Below, in pieces: positions 63,910 through 64,000 of a DNA stretch of 64,000 nt. How positions within the stretch are numbered: position 1 is the first letter of the stretch; each line of letters opens with the position of its first letter. The DNA comes from an uncultured Enterobacteriaceae bacterium (lineage in GTDB: Bacteria; Pseudomonadota; Gammaproteobacteria; Enterobacterales; Enterobacteriaceae): assembly GCA_936920625.1 (NCBI GenBank), contig CAKZHC010000050.1, positions 25,476-89,475 on the forward strand, given 5' to 3'. The translations under genes and the position numbers were made by a program. Below the pieces are notes generated by a model, which was not told the origin of the DNA, did not search any database, and saw nothing but the letters and a program-made list of their open reading frames with translations.

Positions 63910-64000
63910 ATGGCGAAAGAGCAATTCAAACGTACTAAACCGCACGTGAATGTAGGCACCATCGGTCATGTTGACCACGGTAAGACCACACTGACGGCGG
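63910..64000 (+). CDS. tuf: Elongation factor Tu (partial, runs off right edge)
   Basis: The first 30 codons: AKEQFKRTKPHVNVGTIGHV then DHGKTTLTA, including the P-loop GHVDHGKT. Position after fusA marks it as tufA. AAGGA precedes the ATG. The rest lies beyond the window. Confidence 0.97.
   Translation, partial: MAKEQFKRTKPHVNVGTIGHVDHGKTTLTA

Overview
The window is a chromosomal segment of an enterobacterium (Gammaproteobacteria, Enterobacterales). The gene order from gntX through tex, greB, ompR-envZ, hslO, igaA, nudE, mrcA, hofMNOPQ, aroKB, damX, dam, rpe, gph, trpS, tsgA, ppiA, fic, pabA, argD, yhfK, crp, prkB, yheU, yheS, kefGB, yheV, slyD, slyX, fkpA, yheO, tusDCB, rpsL, rpsG, fusA to tuf is the E. 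coli-type backbone, and most products can be recognised from recalled family sequences and their motifs. Several backbone genes are damaged: hslO has an in-frame amber codon, gph carries a 16-bp tandem duplication that shifts the frame, yheS and hofO are frameshifted, yheT is a short remnant, and Fic has lost its catalytic His. Others expected here were not found (bioH, feo, pck, hslR, yrfG, yhfA, yhfG, nirBDC-cysG). This suggests an Erwinia- or Pectobacterium-like lineage undergoing genome decay, as in a recently host-restricted insect symbiont. That lifestyle reading is inference; the species cannot be fixed from the sequence alone.

Layout. (1) 1-4200 is an accessory, partly decayed island. 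It holds an XRE-HTH/ImmA-IrrE metallopeptidase gene running off the left edge with a co-oriented 221-aa partner, an orphan 308-aa protein with a Cys/His cluster, and a degraded XRE plus Panacea (DUF4065/SocA-like) antitoxin-type locus. (2) 4216-8048 is backbone gntX and tex with a small periplasmic DUF1471 gene between them. (3) 8987-15716 is a complete urease operon, ureABCEFGD, plus a NiCoT nickel permease, placed between tex and greB. (4) 16039-20272 is greB, a possible structured RNA, ompR-envZ and the interrupted hslO. (5) 20962-23451 is a second accessory patch: two tandem PAS-LuxR regulators and a phage-like beta-helix protein, where hslR and yrfG would be expected. (6) 23671-48532 is backbone (igaA to crp) with codA between trpS and tsgA. 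(7) 48533-53485 is an eroded stretch: an 8-bp tandem repeat upstream of crp, prkB, yheU, a yheT remnant next to a LysE-type exporter, and broken yheS. (8) 53939-64000 is kefGB, slyD, slyX, fkpA, yheO-tusDCB and the str operon (rpsL, rpsG, fusA, start of tuf).

How the genes work together. Urease with its accessory proteins and NiCoT permease releases ammonia from urea, and CodA releases ammonia from cytosine. Together with intact argD, pabA, aroK, aroB and trpS this gives a picture of nitrogen recycling and biosynthesis being kept while stress and repair functions (Hsp33, Gph, YheS, YheT) erode. The str operon, tus operon, dam-damX, mrcA and envelope regulators (OmpR/EnvZ, IgaA) appear intact.
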